DNA of 64,000 bases from an uncultured Selenomonadales bacterium (GCA_947307055.1 CAMZHX010000006.1:62001-126000); one strand, 5' to 3'; shown: positions 17,406 through 28,702, counted from the first letter of the stretch. The notes: a model not told the origin generated them from the letters alone. Numbers and translations: made by a program.

Positions 17406-18827
17406 ATGAGCAGTAAATTTATTCAGCGCGTCGCTTATGCTTGCGGCACTTTCGGGCACGATGTTTTTTATATGATGCTGGGTAGCTATTTTATGATTTT
17501 TGTTACCAGTAATCTTTTCAACTCGACCGATGCCGAAGGCAAATTGCAAGATGCTTACATGATTGGCGTTGTCACGACGATTATTTTAGTTTTGCGCGTC
17601 GGCGAACTTTTAATCGACCCGTTTATCGGGAATATGATTGACAAGACTAAAACTCGTTGGGGGAAATTTAAGCCGTGGGTTTTAGTCGGCGGCGTCGTCG
17701 GAGCGGTCTGCTTAGCGATTTTGTTCACGGACTTTGGCGGGGCGGCTATAACAAATCCCATGACTTACCTAATCGGATTCGCGATAGTTTATCTGATTAT
17801 GGACGTTTTCTACTCGGCTAAAGACGTTGCGATTTGGTCAATGATTCCGGCTCTAAGTTTCGACAGCCGCGAGCGCGAAGTTACTGCAACTTATGCTCGT
17901 ATCGGTTCAGTTTTCGGGGCGCAGTTGGTAACGGTTATGGTTATGCCGCTGGTGCTTTTCTTCTCGATAAATCAAAATGGCGGCGCGGGCGACCCTCACG
18001 GCTGGTTTGCATTTGCCTGCATTGGCGGCGCAATATCTGTTATCGGCGCAATCATTCTCGGTATCGGCACGAAAGAAGAACAATCAGCTCTGCGCGAAAA
18101 TAAGGAAGAAACCGGCTTCAGTGATGTTTTCAAGGTGCTTTCTCAAAATGACCAGCTTATGTGGATTGCTTTTACATATTTGATTTACGGCTTGGGCGCA
18201 AATATTGTCAACAATTTCAACTTGTATTATTTCATTTACATTCTGGGGGACTCAACGCAATTTTCTTTTCTCGGCATAATAAACGTTGTTATTGGGCTTG
18301 CAGCCGTTGCGCTCTTCCCGACTTTGACTAAAAAATTCAGCCGCAGAGGTTTATTCTTCGTATCAATTAGCATTATGATTATCGCCCTAATTTTTTACGC
18401 CTTCGCGGGTAAAAGCGTAATGATGACATTGTTTGCGGCAGGACTTTTCGCGCTCCCGCAACCGCTTATTTTCTTAGTCGTCTTGATGACGATTACTGAC
18501 ACCGTTGAATATGGGCAATTAAAGCTCGGTCACCGCGACGAGGCACTTGTACTTTGCGTGCGTCCGCTGATTGATAAACTTTCCGGAGCAATTACAAGCG
18601 CGATGGTTGGTTATACGGCGGTTTGGGTCGGCATGGTTTCAGGCGCAACTGCCGATTCGATTTCTGCTGACGGCGTTTTACATTTTAAGTTGATAATGTT
18701 CGCCGCGCCGGTTATCTTGATAGTTATTGCGGGGCTTTTCTATCGCGCTAAAGTGAAACTTACTGAAGGAGAGCACGAGCGCATTGTTAAAGAGCTTGAA
18801 TCGAAATGGGCGGATATGAACAAGTAA
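17406..18827 (+). CDS. GPH-family sugar:cation symporter (MelB/LacS-like)
   Basis: MSSKFIQRVAYACGTFGHDVFYMMLGSYFMIFVTSNLF; DPFIGNMIDKTKTRWGKFKPW. Confidence 0.9.
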   Translation: MSSKFIQRVAYACGTFGHDVFYMMLGSYFMIFVTSNLFNSTDAEGKLQDAYMIGVVTTIILVLRVGELLIDPFIGNMIDKTKTRWGKFKPWVLVGGVVGAVCLAILFTDFGGAAITNPMTYLIGFAIVYLIMDVFYSAKDVAIWSMIPALSFDSREREVTATYARIGSVFGAQLVTVMVMPLVLFFSINQNGGAGDPHGWFAFACIGGAISVIGAIILGIGTKEEQSALRENKEETGFSDVFKVLSQNDQLMWIAFTYLIYGLGANIVNNFNLYYFIYILGDSTQFSFLGIINVVIGLAAVALFPTLTKKFSRRGLFFVSISIMIIALIFYAFAGKSVMMTLFAAGLFALPQPLIFLVVLMTITDTVEYGQLKLGHRDEALVLCVRPLIDKLSGAITSAMVGYTAVWVGMVSGATADSISADGVLHFKLIMFAAPVILIVIAGLFYRAKVKLTEGEHERIVKELESKWADMNK

Positions 18828-18845
18828 TTTTGAGGAGGTTTTGTT

Positions 18846-20015
18846 ATGGAAGTTTTTGATGTTATCAAGGAAGCGTTTGAAGAGACATTCGGCGCGGCGG
18901 ATACTCAAAAATATTTTTCGCCTGGTCGAGTGAATTTAATCGGCGAGCATACCGACTACAACGGCGGCAATGTCTTTCCCTGCGCAATTTCGCTGGGCAC
19001 TTATGCTTTGGTCGCGCCTCGCAAGGATAACATGACTAGAATTTATTCCATGAACATGGCGGACAAAGGCGTTATTGAATTTGAAATGAACGGCTTAAAG
19101 TACAATCGCGCTTACGACTGGGCAAATTACGTTGCGGGCACGATTGCCACGTTTGAACAGGCAGGGCATAAGACGACTAATGGCTTTGACATTGTAATTT
19201 ATGGCACGTTACCTGCGGGAGCCGGTCTCAGTTCGTCGGCGTCTCTGGAAGTTTTAACCGCCGTCATTTTGAACGAAAATTTTAATTTCGGGCTTGATAT
19301 GGTCGAAATGGTTAAGCTCTCGCAGAAGGCGGAAAATGAATTCGTCGGCATGAATTGCGGCATTATGGATCAATTCGCGGTCGGCATGGGCAAGAAAGAT
19401 TGCGCTATCCTCCTCGACTGCAACACGCTAAAATATCGCTACAGCTCGGTTAAGCTCGACGATTGCGCGATTGTCATAACGAATACAAATAAGCCCCATT
19501 CGCTAGTTACTTCCGCTTACAATGAACGCCGCCAACAATGCGAACACGCGTTGAAAGAAGTTCAAGCCGTAAAGCCTGAATTAAAAGCTTGGGGCGAATT
19601 GACTAACGAAGAGTTCGACAAATTGGCGGAGTATATCAGTTCGCCGATTGAAAGACTTCGTGCGCGTCATGCAGTTCGCGAAAATCAGCGAACACTTGAG
19701 GCAGTCTCCGCGCTTGAAAATAATGATTTGGAAAAGTTCGGGCAACTTATGCACGATTCGCACGTTTCTCTTCGCGACGATTACGACGTAACAGGAATTG
19801 AGCTTGACACTTTGGCCGAGCTTGCTTGGGGCGTCGAGGGTTGCATAGGTTCGAGAATGACGGGTGCGGGCTTTGGCGGTTCGACCGTCAGCATTGTAAA
19901 AAATTCTGCGATTGACGAGTTCAAAACTAAGCTCGAAACGGGCTACAAGAAAAAAATTGGCTACGCGCCGAGCTTTTACGTTGCGAGTATTTCGCAAGGC
20001 ACGCACAAAATTTAA
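18846..20015 (+). CDS. galK: Galactokinase
   Basis: PGRVNLIGEHTDYNGGNVFPCAI; GTLPAGAGLSSSASLEV; TGAGFGGSTVSIV. Confidence 0.97.
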   Translation: MEVFDVIKEAFEETFGAADTQKYFSPGRVNLIGEHTDYNGGNVFPCAISLGTYALVAPRKDNMTRIYSMNMADKGVIEFEMNGLKYNRAYDWANYVAGTIATFEQAGHKTTNGFDIVIYGTLPAGAGLSSSASLEVLTAVILNENFNFGLDMVEMVKLSQKAENEFVGMNCGIMDQFAVGMGKKDCAILLDCNTLKYRYSSVKLDDCAIVITNTNKPHSLVTSAYNERRQQCEHALKEVQAVKPELKAWGELTNEEFDKLAEYISSPIERLRARHAVRENQRTLEAVSALENNDLEKFGQLMHDSHVSLRDDYDVTGIELDTLAELAWGVEGCIGSRMTGAGFGGSTVSIVKNSAIDEFKTKLETGYKKKIGYAPSFYVASISQGTHKI

Positions 20016-20027
20016 GAGGTGATTTTA

Positions 20028-21017
20028 ATGGCAATTTTAGTATGCGGCGGCGCGGGCTATATCGGTTCGCACGCAGTTTATCAGCTGGTGAAAGCCGGCG
20101 AAGATGTTGTTATCGTCGATAATCTCCAGAACGGTCATCGCGGCGCAATCAATCCTGCCGCAAAATTTTATCAAGGCGATATTCGCGACGCCAACATTCT
20201 CGATAAAATTTTTACAGAGAATAAAATCGAAGCCGTGATTCATTTTGCTGCCTACATAGAGGCGGGAGAAAGCGTCGAAAAGCCGCTAAAATATTTCAAT
20301 AACAACGTTTACGGAATGCAAATCTTGCTGGAATCAATGGTGAGAAATGGCGTTGATAAGATTGTTTTCAGTTCTACGGCGGCGACTTACGGCGAGCCTG
20401 AAAAATTCCCAATCGAAGAAAACGACAGAAAGCAACCGATTAACCCTTACGGCGAATCGAAATTGATTATGGAAAAAATGATGAAGTGGGTTAGCCGCGC
20501 CAATGGTATCCGCTTTGTAAGTTTGCGCTATTTCAATGCGGCGGGCGCGGTCGAGGACGGCTCAATCGGCGAAGACCATCACCCCGAAACGCATTTAATC
20601 CCGCTGATTTTGCAAGTGCCGCTCGGTAAACGCGACCACATTACGATTTTCGGCGACGACTACCCCACGCCCGACGGAACTTGCCTACGCGATTATATTC
20701 ACGTTATCGACCTTGCCGACGCGCATATTTTAGCGTTAAATTATCTGCGTAAGGGCGGCGCGTCAAATGTTTTCAATCTCGGCAACGGGCAGGGCTTTTC
20801 CGTCAAGGAAATGATTATCGCGGCTGAAAAAGTTACCGGACAAAAAATTAAAACGGAAATGGGCACGCGTCGCGCAGGTGACCCCGCTCAACTCATCGCC
20901 TCCAGTGATAAGGCTAGAAAAATTTTAGGTTGGACGCCGCAATTTACCGACGTGGAAAAAATTATCGAGACCGCTTGGACGTGGCATAAAAATCACCCGA
21001 ACGGCTACGGGGATTGA
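20028..21017 (+). CDS. galE: UDP-glucose 4-epimerase
   Basis: [60 protein letters not shown]. Confidence 0.97.
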   Translation: MAILVCGGAGYIGSHAVYQLVKAGEDVVIVDNLQNGHRGAINPAAKFYQGDIRDANILDKIFTENKIEAVIHFAAYIEAGESVEKPLKYFNNNVYGMQILLESMVRNGVDKIVFSSTAATYGEPEKFPIEENDRKQPINPYGESKLIMEKMMKWVSRANGIRFVSLRYFNAAGAVEDGSIGEDHHPETHLIPLILQVPLGKRDHITIFGDDYPTPDGTCLRDYIHVIDLADAHILALNYLRKGGASNVFNLGNGQGFSVKEMIIAAEKVTGQKIKTEMGTRRAGDPAQLIASSDKARKILGWTPQFTDVEKIIETAWTWHKNHPNGYGD

Positions 21018-21029
21018 AAGGAAAAGATT

Positions 21030-22550
21030 ATGATTAACACCGAAATAAATCGCCTGTTGAATTTTGCTAAGCAACAAAATCTTATGGCGCAAAGTGATGA
21101 TTATTACGCCGCTAACAAGTTAATTGATTTGCTTGGCGTGCCCGAATTCGTTCCCGAAAAAATCACGGAGACTTTGGAGACCGCTACGCCGATTCTTGAA
21201 AATATACTCGACTACGCGGTTGCGGAAAAAATTATCGACGACACGATTAACGAGCGCGACCTTTTCGACACGCGGATTATGGATTGCGTTATGCCGCGTC
21301 CCAGCGAAGTTATACGCAATTTCAGGAGCGATTACGAAAAATCGCCCGAACTCGCGACGGATAATTATTACAAGTTCAGCATCGCCTCGAATTACATTCG
21401 CAAGGCGCGCATTGATAAAAATATTTTCTGGAAGTCCGAGACCGAATACGGCGCACTTGATTTGACGATTAACCTTTCCAAGCCCGAAAAAGACCCTCGC
21501 GACATTGCAAAGGCTAAAAGCGTCAAGGCGACGGGTTATCCGAAATGTTTGCTTTGCCGTGAAAATGAAGGCTTTGCCGGTCATGCAGGGCACCCCGCCC
21601 GCCAAACTCATAGGATTATTCCACTTAACTTTCATGGTCACGAATGGTTCCTGCAGTATTCGCCCTACACCTACTATAACGAACATTGCATTGTTTTGAA
21701 TACTCTGCACGTCCCGATGAAAATCAATCGCGATACCTTTGAAAATATCTGCGACTTCATAACGGAATTCCCGCATTACTTTGTTGGCTCGAATGCGGAT
21801 TTGCCGATTGTCGGCGGCTCAATTCTCTCGCACGACCACTATCAAGGCGGGCATTATACTTTCCCAATGGAACTCGCTCCGATTGAGGAAACTTACAGCT
21901 TTGCAGATTTCCCCGAAGTCGAAGCGGGGCGCGTTAAGTGGCCTATGTCAACTTTGCGTTTGCGGTCGGAAAATCGCAAGCAACTAATTGACCTTGCCGA
22001 AAAAGTTTTGCAAATTTGGCGAGGCTACAGCGATGAATCTGTAGAAATTTTAGCACAAACTGACGCGCCGCATAATACGATAACTCCGATTGGTAGGAGG
22101 CGCGGCAAGGCTTACGAATTGGATTTAGTTTTCAGAAACAATCGCACGAGTGAAAAGCATCCGCTCGGCATTTTCCACCCGCATGACGAAGTTCACCACA
22201 TCAAGAAAGAAAATATCGGCTTGATTGAGGTTATGGGCTTAGCGGTTCTTCCTGCGCGGCTGAAAAGCGAAATGACGCAAGTCAAAGAAAATTTCCTAAG
22301 CGGTGCCGAAGACATTTCCGGCATTGCCGACATTGAAAAACACGCCGCTTGGTACAAGAAAATTCGCTCTAAGTACAAAAAGATTTCAGAGAAAAACGTT
22401 GACGAAATTATTCGGGCGGAAATTGGTCACGTGTTCAGCGAAGTTTTAGCACATGCGGGCGTATTCAAGCGCAATGAAAAGGGTTTGGCGGCGTTCGATA
22501 AATTTATTGAGCTTTGCAGAGGAGGAGATTTCTTTGGCGTTCAACCTTAA
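21030..22550 (+). CDS. galT: UDP-glucose--hexose-1-phosphate uridylyltransferase (class II, Firmicutes type)
   Basis: Operon context; HEWFLQYSPYTYYNEHCIVLN; GGSILSHDHYQGGHYTFPME. Confidence 0.95.
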   Translation: MINTEINRLLNFAKQQNLMAQSDDYYAANKLIDLLGVPEFVPEKITETLETATPILENILDYAVAEKIIDDTINERDLFDTRIMDCVMPRPSEVIRNFRSDYEKSPELATDNYYKFSIASNYIRKARIDKNIFWKSETEYGALDLTINLSKPEKDPRDIAKAKSVKATGYPKCLLCRENEGFAGHAGHPARQTHRIIPLNFHGHEWFLQYSPYTYYNEHCIVLNTLHVPMKINRDTFENICDFITEFPHYFVGSNADLPIVGGSILSHDHYQGGHYTFPMELAPIEETYSFADFPEVEAGRVKWPMSTLRLRSENRKQLIDLAEKVLQIWRGYSDESVEILAQTDAPHNTITPIGRRRGKAYELDLVFRNNRTSEKHPLGIFHPHDEVHHIKKENIGLIEVMGLAVLPARLKSEMTQVKENFLSGAEDISGIADIEKHAAWYKKIRSKYKKISEKNVDEIIRAEIGHVFSEVLAHAGVFKRNEKGLAAFDKFIELCRGGDFFGVQP

Positions 22551-25500
22551 AAATTTGCCGAATCCCGAATACTTTCAAGAAAACAGATTGCCGGCGCATT
22601 CCGACCACAAATATTTTGGTAGCGTGGCGGAACTCGCAAGTGGGCAGTCGAGATTTTTCCTCTCGCTTAGCGGTCTGTGGCATTTTGCCTACGCGCCAAA
22701 TTTAAATTTCATTCCGCCCGATTTTTATAGCGAACAAGTTGACTGCCACGACTGGCAAACAATCCGAGTTCCCGCGCATATTCAAATGGAAAATTTCGGC
22801 AAGCCTCATTACACGAACACGACTTACCCTTGGGACGGGCACGAAGTCATTAAGCCCGGCGAAATTCCTGCGCGTGATAATCCCGTCGCTTGTTATGTGA
22901 AATACTTCAACGCGCCCGATTGGAAAAATTTCTTCGTGAGCTTTCAAGGTGCGGAGTCCGGAATTGCGATTTGGCTTAACGGAAATTTTGTCGGCTACAG
23001 CGAAGACTCATTCACGCCGAGCGATTTTGATTTGACGCCGTTTATCAAGCAGGGCGAAAATAAATTGGCGGTTGCCGTCTTCAGATATACGAGCGGTTCT
23101 TGGCTTGAAGACCAGGATTTTTGGCGATTCAGCGGAATTTTTCGCGACGTGATTTTATATAGCAAACCCGCCCTACACGCCGAAGATATTTTCATTCACG
23201 CCGCGCCCATTAACAACTACACCGACGGCAATTTGAAAATCGAAACGCTTTGGAACTCCGACGTGGAAAAAGTTGTTGAGCTGAAAATTTTCGACCAAAA
23301 TAACTCCTGCGTTCTTGACGACACAAAAACTTTCAGCGGCAGGGAATTTACTTTTGCGTACGAGCTGAAAAATATTTCGCTGTGGAGTGCTGAAAAACCC
23401 AATCTTTATCGTGCCTTGTTCGTTGTGAAAAATTCTGCGGGCGAAGTCGTCGAAGTCATTGCGCAAAATATCGGCTTCCGCGAAATCAAACTTGAGGACA
23501 CGCTGATTAAAATTAACGGCAAGCGAATTGTCTTCAAGGGCGTAAACCGTCACGAGTTCGATTGCTTTAACGGTCGCGCAGTTTCTCCCGCCGATATTGA
23601 AAAAGATATTATCGCACTGAAGAGGAATAACATAAACGCCCTGCGCACTTCCCATTATCCCAATCCCTCGCGCCTTTACGAACTTTGCGACATTTACGGC
23701 TTGTACATGATTGACGAAACTAATTTGGAAACGCACGGCTCGTGGATGAAAAATGGCGGCTGTTATCGCGATGAAAATACCATTCCCGACGGCAATCCAA
23801 AATGGTTCGCGGCAGTCCTCGACAGAGCAAAGTCGATGCTTGAGCGCGATAAAAATCACCCATCAATTTTAATTTGGAGTTGCGGCAATGAATCTTGCGG
23901 CGGGCAAAATATCTTTGAAATGCACGAATTCTTTAGGCGGCGCGACCCAAATCGCCTTGTCCACTATGAAGGTATTTTCTGGGACAGAAGATTCAATGCG
24001 ACTTCCGACTTTGAAAGCCAAATGTATCCGACCGTCGCGAATATCAAAAAATTTCTCGCCGAAAAGCGCGACAAGCCTTTTATCTGTTGCGAATACTCTC
24101 ACGCGATGGGCAATTCTTGCGGCGGCTTGAGCAAATACACTAAACTTGCTGACGAGGAAAAACTTTATCAGGGCGGCTTTATCTGGGATTTTGCTGACCA
24201 AGCGATTGCGAGCAATGGCGGCTTGAAATACGGCGGCGACTTCGGCGACAGACCGAGCGATTACAATTTCAGCGGCAACGGATTATTCTTCGCCGACCAC
24301 ACGCCAACGACTAAGTTGCAGGAAGTTAAATTCTGCTATCAAAACTTTGAAATCCTGCCGAGTGAAAGCGCGGTCAAAATCATCAACAAAAGTTTGTTCA
24401 CGAATGCGGCGGACTTCGATTTGAAGTTGAAACTTCTTCGTGACGGCGTTGAAGTCTGGACGAAAATTTTAGACGCGCCAAATATTTTGCCGGGCGAAAA
24501 TGCAGACGTCAAGATTGATTTGCCGAATTACGGCGCGGGCGAATACGTTTTGACGGCGTCGCTTTGTCTGAAGTCGGAGAATCTTTTTGCCGAGCGCGGC
24601 TTTGAAGTTGCATTCGGTCAAGGAGTTTTCAAAAAATCCAATTCAATTTCAGACGTTGCGGCTTGGCTGAACAAGAAAAATATTTATGTGCCGGTTGCGT
24701 CGCTGAAAAATATTCGTCCTGTGCGCGTGGTGCAAAGCGATATAAATTTAGGTGTGCAGGGCGAAGGCTTTGCCTTTATGTTTTCGAGCGCGGCGGGAAA
24801 TTTGACTAGCTACAAGTTTAACGGCGAAGAATTTATTTCGTGCTTGCCGACGCCTAATTTCTGGCGCGCTCCGATTGATAACGACTACGGGAACGGGCAA
24901 AATCTCGACGCGGCGCAATGGAAACTTGCCAGCCTCTACAAAAAGTGCGCGAAGATTGAATACCGCACTGCCGAAAAAGATTTTGTCGCTGTGGAAAGGT
25001 TTTTTGGCGAAAAATTTACCGGCGAGTTCGCGGCGGATTTTGTCGAAGTCAGATTTACTTACGAACTTTTTACTACGCCGAAAAGTTTTTGCGCCGTGAC
25101 TTACAAAGTTAATCGCGACGGCTCCTTGAAAATTTCGCAAGATTACAAGAAGGTTGAAGGGCTTGGAGCTTTGCCGGATTTCTCTATGCTGTTCACTGTG
25201 CCGAAGAAATTTAATCGCATAAAGTTTTACGGCTTAGGACCGCTCGATAATTATCGCGACCGGCTTGAAGGTGCGCGGCTTGGTATTTTTGAATCGACAA
25301 TTTTTGAGGAAGTCGAGCCGTATTTGTTGCCGCAAGAGTGTGGGAATCATTGCGGATTGCGTTGGTTTGAAGTGCTGGACAATCGCGCACGCGGCTTGAA
25401 AATTTTTGCCGAGAATCCTTTTGAGGCGCAAGCACTGCCCTATAGCCCGCACGAATTGGAACTTGCGCGTCATCAAGAGGAGTTGCCTAAGCAAAGTTAT

Positions 25501-25629
25501 ACTTTCATAAAAATTTCTTCGGGGCAATGCGGCATCGGCGGCGATGATTCATGGGGTGCGCCCGTTTTGGAGGAGTACAAGATTAAAAATTCGGATAAGC
25601 ATTTCGAGTTTTGCTTAAAAGTAATTTGA
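22534..25629 (+). CDS. lacZ: Beta-galactosidase (GH2)
   Basis: TTG start after gaggagg RBS, overlapping galT 3' end; NRHEFDCFNGRAVSPADIEKDI, IWSCGNES, CCEYSHAMGNSCGGL. Confidence 0.95.
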   Translation: MAFNLKNLPNPEYFQENRLPAHSDHKYFGSVAELASGQSRFFLSLSGLWHFAYAPNLNFIPPDFYSEQVDCHDWQTIRVPAHIQMENFGKPHYTNTTYPWDGHEVIKPGEIPARDNPVACYVKYFNAPDWKNFFVSFQGAESGIAIWLNGNFVGYSEDSFTPSDFDLTPFIKQGENKLAVAVFRYTSGSWLEDQDFWRFSGIFRDVILYSKPALHAEDIFIHAAPINNYTDGNLKIETLWNSDVEKVVELKIFDQNNSCVLDDTKTFSGREFTFAYELKNISLWSAEKPNLYRALFVVKNSAGEVVEVIAQNIGFREIKLEDTLIKINGKRIVFKGVNRHEFDCFNGRAVSPADIEKDIIALKRNNINALRTSHYPNPSRLYELCDIYGLYMIDETNLETHGSWMKNGGCYRDENTIPDGNPKWFAAVLDRAKSMLERDKNHPSILIWSCGNESCGGQNIFEMHEFFRRRDPNRLVHYEGIFWDRRFNATSDFESQMYPTVANIKKFLAEKRDKPFICCEYSHAMGNSCGGLSKYTKLADEEKLYQGGFIWDFADQAIASNGGLKYGGDFGDRPSDYNFSGNGLFFADHTPTTKLQEVKFCYQNFEILPSESAVKIINKSLFTNAADFDLKLKLLRDGVEVWTKILDAPNILPGENADVKIDLPNYGAGEYVLTASLCLKSENLFAERGFEVAFGQGVFKKSNSISDVAAWLNKKNIYVPVASLKNIRPVRVVQSDINLGVQGEGFAFMFSSAAGNLTSYKFNGEEFISCLPTPNFWRAPIDNDYGNGQNLDAAQWKLASLYKKCAKIEYRTAEKDFVAVERFFGEKFTGEFAADFVEVRFTYELFTTPKSFCAVTYKVNRDGSLKISQDYKKVEGLGALPDFSMLFTVPKKFNRIKFYGLGPLDNYRDRLEGARLGIFESTIFEEVEPYLLPQECGNHCGLRWFEVLDNRARGLKIFAENPFEAQALPYSPHELELARHQEELPKQSYTFIKISSGQCGIGGDDSWGAPVLEEYKIKNSDKHFEFCLKVI

Positions 25630-25652
25630 CACATGAATTTAGAGGTTCGGTA

Positions 25653-26684
25653 ATGGATATTCAAAAATTTAACTTCGGCAAAACGTCTGGCGGGCGAGCG
25701 GTCGACGGCTTTAAATTGAAAAATTCGAGCGGCACGACGGCGAAAATTATCACTTACGGCGCAAGACTTACGAGCTGGATTTTTAACGGCGTTGAAGTCG
25801 TTTTGGGCTACGATAACATTGCCGATTACGAAAAGGACACGAGTTACAAGGGCGCGATTGTCGGACGGTGCGCCAACAGAATTGGCAATGCAACTTTCGC
25901 GCTGAACGGAAAAATTTACAAACTTGATAAGAATGACGGCGGGAAAAATCATCTGCACGGTGGCTTTAACGGTTTCGAGAAAAAAATTTGGTCGACTGAA
26001 ATTACTTCCGACGGCTTGAAACTTTCGCTCGATAGTCCCGACGGCGAAGGCGGCTACCCCGGAAATTTCAAAGCGTCCGTGATTTACACTTTGACGGACG
26101 ATAACGCGCTTGAAATTTCTTACGCGGCGACTTCCGATGCGGACACCCTCTGCAATCTGACTAACCATACTTATTTTAACCTGGACGGCGGCGGCGATAT
26201 CCTTCAGCAGAAAATTCAAATCTTCGCGGACGCATACACTTGGGCAAATGCTGAATCCGTTCCCGACGGCAGAATTTTACCTGTTGAGAATACGCCAATG
26301 GATTTGAGAAAATTGCAAGCGATTGGCGAACATATCGACGACAACTTTGATCAGCTAAATTTTGGACATGGCTACGACCATAATTTTTGCGTTGGCAAGC
26401 TCGGCGAGATGAAAAAAGTTGCGCGGGCGGAATCTTCCAATTCAAAAATAGCTTTGGAAGTTTTCACGACGCAACCTGGTCTTCAATTTTACACGGGAAA
26501 TTGGCTTGACGATAAAAAATTTGGTAAACGAACTGGCTTTGCCCTCGAAGCTCAATTTTATCCCAACGCTATAAATTTGCTCGCCTTCGATACGCCAATT
26601 TTAAAAGCTAATGAAACTCAACATTCTAAAATCGTATATCACTTGTGCCCTTTAGCTTGTCTTGGTTTTTCTGGTGCATTTTAA
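25653..26684 (+). CDS. galM: Aldose 1-epimerase (mutarotase)
   Basis: GAIVGRCANRIGNATFALNGKIYKLDKNDGGKNHLHGG; NLTNHTYFNLDG; VFTTQPGLQFYTGN. Confidence 0.95.
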   Translation: MDIQKFNFGKTSGGRAVDGFKLKNSSGTTAKIITYGARLTSWIFNGVEVVLGYDNIADYEKDTSYKGAIVGRCANRIGNATFALNGKIYKLDKNDGGKNHLHGGFNGFEKKIWSTEITSDGLKLSLDSPDGEGGYPGNFKASVIYTLTDDNALEISYAATSDADTLCNLTNHTYFNLDGGGDILQQKIQIFADAYTWANAESVPDGRILPVENTPMDLRKLQAIGEHIDDNFDQLNFGHGYDHNFCVGKLGEMKKVARAESSNSKIALEVFTTQPGLQFYTGNWLDDKKFGKRTGFALEAQFYPNAINLLAFDTPILKANETQHSKIVYHLCPLACLGFSGAF

Positions 26685-26713
26685 AAGGAAGTTTTATGGC
26701 AGGCGGCAAGGGG

Positions 26714-28702
26714 TTATTCTGTGAAAAGCTCCACTAAACCTTTGACCTCTGTCAGTTTGTCCGCAATCGGCTCGCATTTAAAGGCTTTCTCTGACACAAT
26801 GAGCGCACAAGGAAAATCTTTCCAGTATATGGCTCCGATTCCTTTGATTTCGTTATTGAAAAGTTGCAGTTCGTCCCCGCTTCCAAATTTCCGGAACAAT
26901 TTCTGCAGTGTCTCGGCTATATCGTGATTTTGCACGTTCCCGTACAGCTGAACCGCCTTGCGACTTTCCAAAAATGCCGCTGCAACGTCCACGGTACCGG
27001 AACCTAGATTTTCAATCAACGGCTTTACGTTCCAATACAGTAGATGAACTTTATTCCCGCCTTCTGTCAATTTTTTTGCGCAATAATAGGTATCCAACGT
27101 GTAAAATTGCTCGTACACCTTCGCGTTTACTTCCAATTCGGGCATCGTAGCTTTTTTTTCGTCGATATAAGCTCTTACTTCGTTTGCTTCGGCGGGATAG
27201 TTGTCGTCAAGGTAATCCAGAATATCTTTCAGCTCTTTGGATATAAAATCTTCGTATTTTTTCTCACCGACAACAGATTTATAAATTTGTCGCTCATTGC
27301 TCGGAATTCCGATTATAAATTCTATTCCGGAAGCCATTCCGTCACGATATGCGGCGTGCATGTCCAACGGAATCAATTTCCCGTCGCGTGTCGGACCGGA
27401 CGCCAAGTCTAATGCAAGCTTTTGTTGCGCTTCTTTCAATTTTTGCGTCGAAAGTTGCATAAGTTCTTCCATATTCGTTGTCGAAGTCTCTTGCAGAAGT
27501 TTTTTCGCCAAATTTCGAGATGTTTCCGGCGTAGAATAAGTGAACATTGGGTCGCCGTAAAATATGAACGCTTTTTGGAATAATCCCTTCGCCTGCTCGC
27601 ACGCCGCAAGTAAACTTAGGCTTAATGCTCCCGACTCAAAGCCCATAACGGTAATTCGTTCGGGGTCGCCGCCAAAAGCGGAAATATTTTCTTTAATCCA
27701 GCGAAGTGCCGCGATTTGGTCGAGTAAGCCGAGATTGAGCGCGTCGGGATAATCCGCGCCGCCTGGAATTTCGGAAAAATCAATGAAGCCGAAGATGCCC
27801 AAACGATAATTGAAGGTGACGCCAACGCTGTCCGGATAAATTTTTATAAAGTCGTCGCCGTGCAACAGCGGGTCGGCTGAGCCGCCGTATGTAAAATCGC
27901 CGTGATGAAAAAATACGATGACCGGCTTTTTCTGCTCCTTGCTTTTGCTCCCAATGCAAATATTCAGCGTCAAACAATCTTCGCTTTGTCTATGGAGCTT
28001 CAAGAATGAACCGTCGTAATCGACCTGAATCGCGGACGCGCCAAAATTTTTCGCCTCGAACACATCATTTGATTCTGGCAACGGTTCAGGAGCTTTCCAG
28101 CGAAGTTCGCTGACAGGGGGCTTGGCGTAGGGAATGCCGGAGAAAAAAATTGTATCCTTTGCTTTTTGCCCGACGAAAACGCCCGTTTTTGTTTTTACCG
28201 CACAACCCTCATCAAATGCGCCGTGAATTTGCTGATTCTGTCGATTCAGTTCATCAAGGTCGCTTTTTTTCAGTTGCCCGTCAAAAACAAAGCCGTCGCT
28301 CCCGTCGCCGTAACGTTCGCGGATTTTTTTGATACGATACCAGCGAAGTGCCATATTGAATGCAAATCCCAAAATCGCCGGAACGACCAGATACGCATAA
28401 CCTTCCAGCGCGTAATCGTTAACGGATATTTCTTTCCATGACAAAAAGGCGTATTGAATCGCAATACAAAAGAGGATATACGCCGAAAAAAGCAAAATCC
28501 TGTTAGTCGTACTGCTTTGCACTGTTTTGCTGAAAACAACGGTTTTCGCAATTTTGTCCAGCGCGACACCGACAATTAGACAGATTAAACCGCTTTGCCA
28601 TTCCGCGTAGCCAAGCATTGTCGGAATTTTAAAGCCCAATCCATAGCCAATTCCCGAAATGCCAGCAACTATAAAATCGTCAATCGTAAGTAATTTCCTC
28701 AT
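26714..28702 (-). CDS. Membrane-anchored carboxylesterase type B-like protein with altered catalytic motifs
   Basis: N-terminal TM segments then ESL domain (YAKPPVSELRWKAPEPLPES); elbow reads VMGFESGALS rather than GESAG. Confidence 0.8.
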   Translation of the reverse strand: MRKLLTIDDFIVAGISGIGYGLGFKIPTMLGYAEWQSGLICLIVGVALDKIAKTVVFSKTVQSSTTNRILLFSAYILFCIAIQYAFLSWKEISVNDYALEGYAYLVVPAILGFAFNMALRWYRIKKIRERYGDGSDGFVFDGQLKKSDLDELNRQNQQIHGAFDEGCAVKTKTGVFVGQKAKDTIFFSGIPYAKPPVSELRWKAPEPLPESNDVFEAKNFGASAIQVDYDGSFLKLHRQSEDCLTLNICIGSKSKEQKKPVIVFFHHGDFTYGGSADPLLHGDDFIKIYPDSVGVTFNYRLGIFGFIDFSEIPGGADYPDALNLGLLDQIAALRWIKENISAFGGDPERITVMGFESGALSLSLLAACEQAKGLFQKAFIFYGDPMFTYSTPETSRNLAKKLLQETSTTNMEELMQLSTQKLKEAQQKLALDLASGPTRDGKLIPLDMHAAYRDGMASGIEFIIGIPSNERQIYKSVVGEKKYEDFISKELKDILDYLDDNYPAEANEVRAYIDEKKATMPELEVNAKVYEQFYTLDTYYCAKKLTEGGNKVHLLYWNVKPLIENLGSGTVDVAAAFLESRKAVQLYGNVQNHDIAETLQKLFRKFGSGDELQLFNNEIKGIGAIYWKDFPCALIVSEKAFKCEPIADKLTEVKGLVELFTE

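Noticed and set aside
23173-23859. 228-aa minus-strand ORF inside lacZ
   Set aside because: Antisense shadow of a well-conserved GH2 gene.
16404-26684. Galactose/lactose operon as novel
   Set aside because: Standard Leloir pathway arrangement (AraC regulator, GPH symporter, galK, galE, galT, lacZ, galM).
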